Source of the DNA: Planobispora rosea
GTDB taxonomy: Bacteria; Actinomycetota; Actinomycetes; Streptosporangiales; Streptosporangiaceae
Direction: 5' to 3'
Length of the DNA stretch: 64,000 bases
Assembly: GCF_014648175.1 (NCBI RefSeq)
Contig: NZ_BMQP01000014.1
Coordinates: 62,001-126,000, forward strand
The stretch's first letter is position 1; every line of letters starts with the position of its first letter. Both the position numbers and the translations under genes were made by a program. Positions 62,101 to 64,000 of the stretch are shown here, one piece after another. The notes under the pieces were generated by a model. That model was given only the letters and a program-made list of their open reading frames with translations. It was not told where the DNA came from and did not search any database.

Positions 62101-64000
62101 GCGCAGGTCCTCGCCGGTGAGGGCCTTTCCGCCGTTGGGCAGTTTGCCGATCGCCGCCTTGATCTCCAGGCGCTTGGCGCCGACGAAGTCCGCGCCCTGC
62201 TGGAGGTCGTGGCCGACCAGGGGCAGCTTCCCGCCGTAGGCGGCGGTGCGCATGCCCGACTCCAGCGCGGTGAGGTAGCGGTCGATGCCGTCGCCCAGGT
62301 TGGCCCAGTCCAGCTCCATGTCGGCGGGCAGGGTGGAGAAGTCGAAGGCGGGCAGCTCCAGCCGGTCGATGTCGCCGGGCAGCTTCGCGGTCAGGTCGAA
62401 CATCTCGGCCAGCGGGGCGGCCCTGGGCAACCGCAGGACGAGCGCGTGCTTGCCGTCCGCGGTGATCGGGCTGCCGTTGAGGTAGGCGGGCAGCATCGCG
62501 CACAGCGCCAGGTCGGTCTCCTCGCGCCGGGGGTCGCGCTCGCACGTGACCGGCTCGCTCGTCTCGTTGAGCGCCAGGTCGAGCCCGGCGAAGAAGTCGG
62601 CCGGCGGCACGGCCTCGCCGGGCTCGCCGGCGTAGCGGAGGGTCACGCCGTAGCCGAGCCTGGCCTGCAGCGGGTCGTCGCCCTCCTTGCCGACCGCGAC
62701 GGGCAACGGCCCGATGTCGGCCTTGATGGCGCCGTCGAGCTGCGCCCTCGCCTCCAGGCCGAGACTGGAGTCGGTGTCGATGAGCAGGTCACTGGCGGGG
62801 TTGAAGTCGCGCTTGAGCGCCACCCGCAGGCCCAGCTGGATCTGGCCGTCGATCGTGGCGTCGAGCGTGCCGGAGCCGACGGCGCCGACCAGGCTGCGCT
62901 CCCCGAAGGAGAAACGCAGCGGCTCCTTCAGCGCCGCCTTCTTGTCGTAGGCCAGCCCGAGCCGGAGCCGTCCCTCCTCGTAGCCGATGTTCACCTGCCC
63001 GCCCAGCGCCTTGTCCAGCTCGGCGGCCAGCGCCTGCACGGTGTCCGGCGGGGCGGCGGTCAGCCGGTCGACCGCGTCCCTGAGCGGCGAGCGCAGCGTG
63101 TAGGCGGTGCCCGGTCCGGGGAGGGCCTGGCCGAACGTCGTGGTGAAGGCCATCGTGTGCGTGTCGCAGACGGCCGCGACGATCATCAGCCGGGTACCGA
63201 TGATCACTCCGCGTCCCACGTGCGCCGGGGTGAAGGTACGCGAGGGGTCGGTGACGAAGCCGTTCTGGCTGCCGCAGGCGCCGTTGCCGTAGACGACGCC
63301 GGGACCCGCGCCCATCTCCTCGGCGGCGACCAGGTCGGAGAGGGAACGGCCCAGCAGCGGCAGCTCCGCCGTCATCGCCTCGCCCACCGGTCCGCTGCCC
63401 TTGACCTGGTCGAGCCGGTCGGCCAGCGTGTTCAGCGAGGTGATCAGGGCGCCGAACAGCGCGCGCGGGTTGCCGGGGTCGAAGGCGAACGCCTTGACCT
63501 TGCCGAGCTGGTCGAAGCCGTGGAAGAGCACCGTGTCCGGCGCGGTGATGTCCGGCATCTCCACCTCACCGGTCACCTTGCCGCCGAAGAAGTCCGCCAT
63601 CCCCGGGACGCCCACGGTCAGCCGGGCCCGGGCCGCGGCGTCCACCTGGGACGTCAGGAGCTCTCCCGGGTTGCCCACCAGGCGCTCGAAGAACTGCGTC
63701 AGCCGTACGTCGCCGACATCCTTCAGCGCCACCTTCACCAGGTCACCGCCGCCCCTGCCGGACATGGCGAGGTCTCCGGTGAGCCGTACGCCCAGGTAGC
63801 CGGCGACCGCGTCGACGTCGACCGGGGTGCGCACCGACACACGCGCGCCGAACAGGTCGCGGCCGGTGCGCAGCATGATCCGGTCGGCCGGCCGGGGCAG
63901 CTCGGTCACCACGGTCGAGCTGCCGTCGGGGTTGGTGTGCCGGTAGGGACAGGCTTTCTGCTGGCCGTCGGGCCGGGTGGCGCACGCCTGCCCGGTGGCC
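56134..64000 (-). CDS. Giant RTX/haemolysin-type calcium-binding-repeat protein (5' end beyond window)
   Basis: At least 2,620 residues; the frame is open to the window edge (reading ACPYRHTNPDGSSTVVTELP near it), so the start and any signal peptide are outside. The first half (DNA about 63900-60000) is beta-rich with no domain I recognise. From about DNA 59920 to 56750 there are dozens of GGxGxDxx nonapeptides (for example GGAGDDQIT, GGSGADAAFGDDGADEVTGG), which bind calcium and fold into a beta roll. Longer blocks ending in GDNA(V/L)-like modules recur at irregular spacing. The final 200 residues contain few repeats (CNC-like DPCLWFRMTGKDNAAVPDDQ). No type I secretion genes are visible. The metallopeptidase gene follows 15 bases downstream. 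Confidence 0.9.
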   Translation of the reverse strand, partial: ATGQACATRPDGQQKACPYRHTNPDGSSTVVTELPRPADRIMLRTGRDLFGARVSVRTPVDVDAVAGYLGVRLTGDLAMSGRGGGDLVKVALKDVGDVRLTQFFERLVGNPGELLTSQVDAAARARLTVGVPGMADFFGGKVTGEVEMPDITAPDTVLFHGFDQLGKVKAFAFDPGNPRALFGALITSLNTLADRLDQVKGSGPVGEAMTAELPLLGRSLSDLVAAEEMGAGPGVVYGNGACGSQNGFVTDPSRTFTPAHVGRGVIIGTRLMIVAAVCDTHTMAFTTTFGQALPGPGTAYTLRSPLRDAVDRLTAAPPDTVQALAAELDKALGGQVNIGYEEGRLRLGLAYDKKAALKEPLRFSFGERSLVGAVGSGTLDATIDGQIQLGLRVALKRDFNPASDLLIDTDSSLGLEARAQLDGAIKADIGPLPVAVGKEGDDPLQARLGYGVTLRYAGEPGEAVPPADFFAGLDLALNETSEPVTCERDPRREETDLALCAMLPAYLNGSPITADGKHALVLRLPRAAPLAEMFDLTAKLPGDIDRLELPAFDFSTLPADMELDWANLGDGIDRYLTALESGMRTAAYGGKLPLVGHDLQQGADFVGAKRLEIKAAIGKLPNGGKALTGEDLRKWYEAELAPTIGSGAELVITCVQAPEPTDPAACDKAKGAELTGIKFKINIGRGTIDPERGCVKDCEGLERPLDIGIPGLALRQGPGKGVRAEIGWHLEATVGLDRTSGFFLEAAQDNRPRAGIGVNVSLPEEINAKLAILDVTLKNTAQQAPDLFAGTFTVGLKPVGRIGLRQLADAADLVETSLRADAAVDWRFTVTPGSPMLPGLFGDFHLDWDLTKGGAPDPANLTIAFTNVNLEAGDFFRSVLGPVVTQVKRVTDPVRPVIDQLYAPIPVLSDLSRAAGGGDVNLMTIAKKFNTLGGNRTTQFVERVTEVVELASALPDCQGELHIPLGGFTVAGDRALAVENSPDTADSLIEDVSPETDDLLAALDQGAGNCAKAETETEGEAGDKTGDETGGDPGDRTATAAGQGPMRHAASAGFTFPVLDNAGRSIFSLLMGKDVELVEFDSGPLRLGFTYSQSFGPVYAPPPIMVVISGTAGVEARIRAGFDTYGIRKAIEQGKVDLQILDSLYLKTTDERGEPLPAITLSGRLEAGAAVDLLLVKAGVSGGITLTVSMNWADPTNDGKFRFSEFSAVLLRNPLCLFTMDGKLKVYLRAWVEIGVSIFKKRFDWTIVEATLLDFSARPKCDEPPPKLATASGDALVLHIGPMRGARGGSTAEPGDDAEQWTVSQLPGDEGFVVSALGVREEHRTAGMDRVLADGRGATGSLRMVFQGYADGSGTPYSFNRKVVAFGGSGDDLILAGAGNNVVDGGAGDDQITSTDQYDEQGTTAVIVAGGPGDDYLTVGGAGGWVAGDGRLNPGSRRVGEVEVADWDADGLPGAPGDGAGDGDDRIAAGLGRNRLWGNGGDDTIGVASDSPLAATDPSPRFRAQRSLLVGGPGRDTLTGGSADDEIYTGPQEETGPDAAGPADSGPNTVDTGAGDDTVYGGQAVDLVAGGSRPGEVVKIHGGGGEDVLAGGHGKDEIFGGPGDDWVIAEPSDVGEAAGRDDYGPARQVRRLPLPQGVEPSAKLLVGGDGDDHIVGGDGGATVFGDRWRAEPCTGTDADGDGRDLVLGGSGKEIVSAGGGDDRVEAGGGDDRVCGERGDDALYGGTGADTVTGGSGADAAFGDDGADEVTGGTGDDALYGGAQDDTVAGERGEDTAFGGSGDDLVVGGSRTAGEPDEGDTLYGDTGADRLVGDNGDATGSFDRDGTPGEAGGPDVIHGGADADTAFGGIGADEVHGDGGDDHLEGGNGADRVSGEAGEDELVGGGSGPHPDAGDTLLGGEGPDVIAGDNAVLSTSGTATPVAARTGQLRAHRVELLDGGSGADVADGGPANDAIFGQGGADRLRGQEGDDYAEGGQGIDWVEGDQGDDDVVGGSHTAAADADDALFGGPGDDVVAGDNALVTLVGDAPAAPESGGTPAARTDDGAPAAPAGGPARVTVRAGADGTPMTPRAVRLLGHGSGADRISGGSGVDVLWGQDGDDHLSGGGHGDYAEGGGGADQLRGDLPLSAASTQTAAEPLEHPDWRGTGSGPAELEGQDATPGQDDLIGGSATPGAADGADAIEGGGGADALLGDNGSLVRTLTPAGERAYTQRYPAGQAPADATRSRTHDPALPGGSTRFCTEAQPTCEPAGSSGADQLYGDAGDDGLWGQDGDDRLSGGAGDDDLFGELGDDQLEGGEGEDAMLGDRGGVVNERIDAADAQRLGFTVSLNAPPKETYRGFPVGSYDRRTDLLHDADGDTWVAAVMAHDGFAAGGDDRMRGGPGRDSLHGGAGDDLINGDSGGDEVFGGDGADVIWGGKGCDPVLDAATADCRTGGVFDPAARGTGDRFVDHVFGGAGADLLDYNPRGSYPGNCAPGRMPDGTLTTVVDPCLWFRMTGKDNAAVPDDQHHQGVDWQYGGADRDVMQGDRTANGPNPGDKMIDWNGSFNLFTHCGPANGGHNIVRQHSPAMRDFLAKVAWGAGAGRSPGDASGQRELAIPANDSGSPYPTSPGHFDDPIACAE

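Overview
The DNA is very GC-rich with short intergenic gaps, many GTG starts, many ATGA/TGATG stop-start overlaps and several apparently leaderless genes. The gene content (a mycothiol-dependent DinB-like protein, a PPOX-fold remnant, a single-chain acyl-CoA carboxylase, a Bcr/CflA remnant, NodB lipoprotein, PucR and DesK/NarL-type regulators) fits a filamentous actinomycete chromosome, perhaps of the Streptosporangiaceae. The family placement is inference. I saw no rRNA, tRNA, CRISPR array or intact insertion sequence. Both ends of the window cut through genes.

Layout. 1-5.6 kb: MacB/FtsX-type ABC exporter (permease cut by the window start) next to a NarL-type response regulator and an unusual tandemly duplicated histidine kinase. 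5.8-11.4 kb: MFS transporter, MaoC hydratase, AraC regulator, VOC protein, MarR repressor with a divergent multi-spanning membrane protein, and a hexapeptide-repeat protein. 11.5-16 kb: one-chain biotin-dependent acyl-CoA carboxylase divergent from a sirtuin, with a long palindrome between them. 16-21.6 kb: SDR and ferritin-like protein, NodB lipoprotein, a PPOX/MarR divergent pair whose start codons lie inside one 38-bp perfect palindrome, and a zinc alcohol dehydrogenase. 21.6-24.6 kb is a worn accessory patch: a HigB/HigA-type toxin-antitoxin pair between two 90-bp direct repeats, an ArsR gene, a broken SRPBCC gene and a mycothiol-type gene. 24.6-31.5 kb: one minus-strand operon, GntR - ferredoxin - lipoprotein substrate-binding protein with a NosL-like tail - permease - ATPase - AprA-like flavoprotein with HEAT repeats. 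32-45.8 kb: a Bcr/CflA efflux gene with an internal deletion, a HAD-ATPase fusion, sulfotransferase, TIMP-like protein, secreted S15-type hydrolase, two TetR genes, DUF72, ATP-grasp protein, a short PpdK with a helix-turn-helix partner, and an alcohol dehydrogenase. 45.9-53.7 kb: complete branched-chain-type ABC importer (LivGFHM plus binding protein) divergent from a PucR-type regulator and an acyl-CoA ligase. 53.8-64 kb: a secreted zinc metallopeptidase downstream of a very large calcium-binding-repeat (RTX) protein whose 5' end lies outside the window.

How parts work together. The two-component pair probably controls the adjacent exporter. The 24.6-31.5 kb operon couples uptake of an unknown, possibly sulfur-containing, compound to an APS-reductase-like redox pair, and is my best candidate for an undescribed system. 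The PucR-Liv-FadD cluster looks like sensing, uptake and CoA activation of an organic acid. The RTX protein and metallopeptidase probably act outside the cell.
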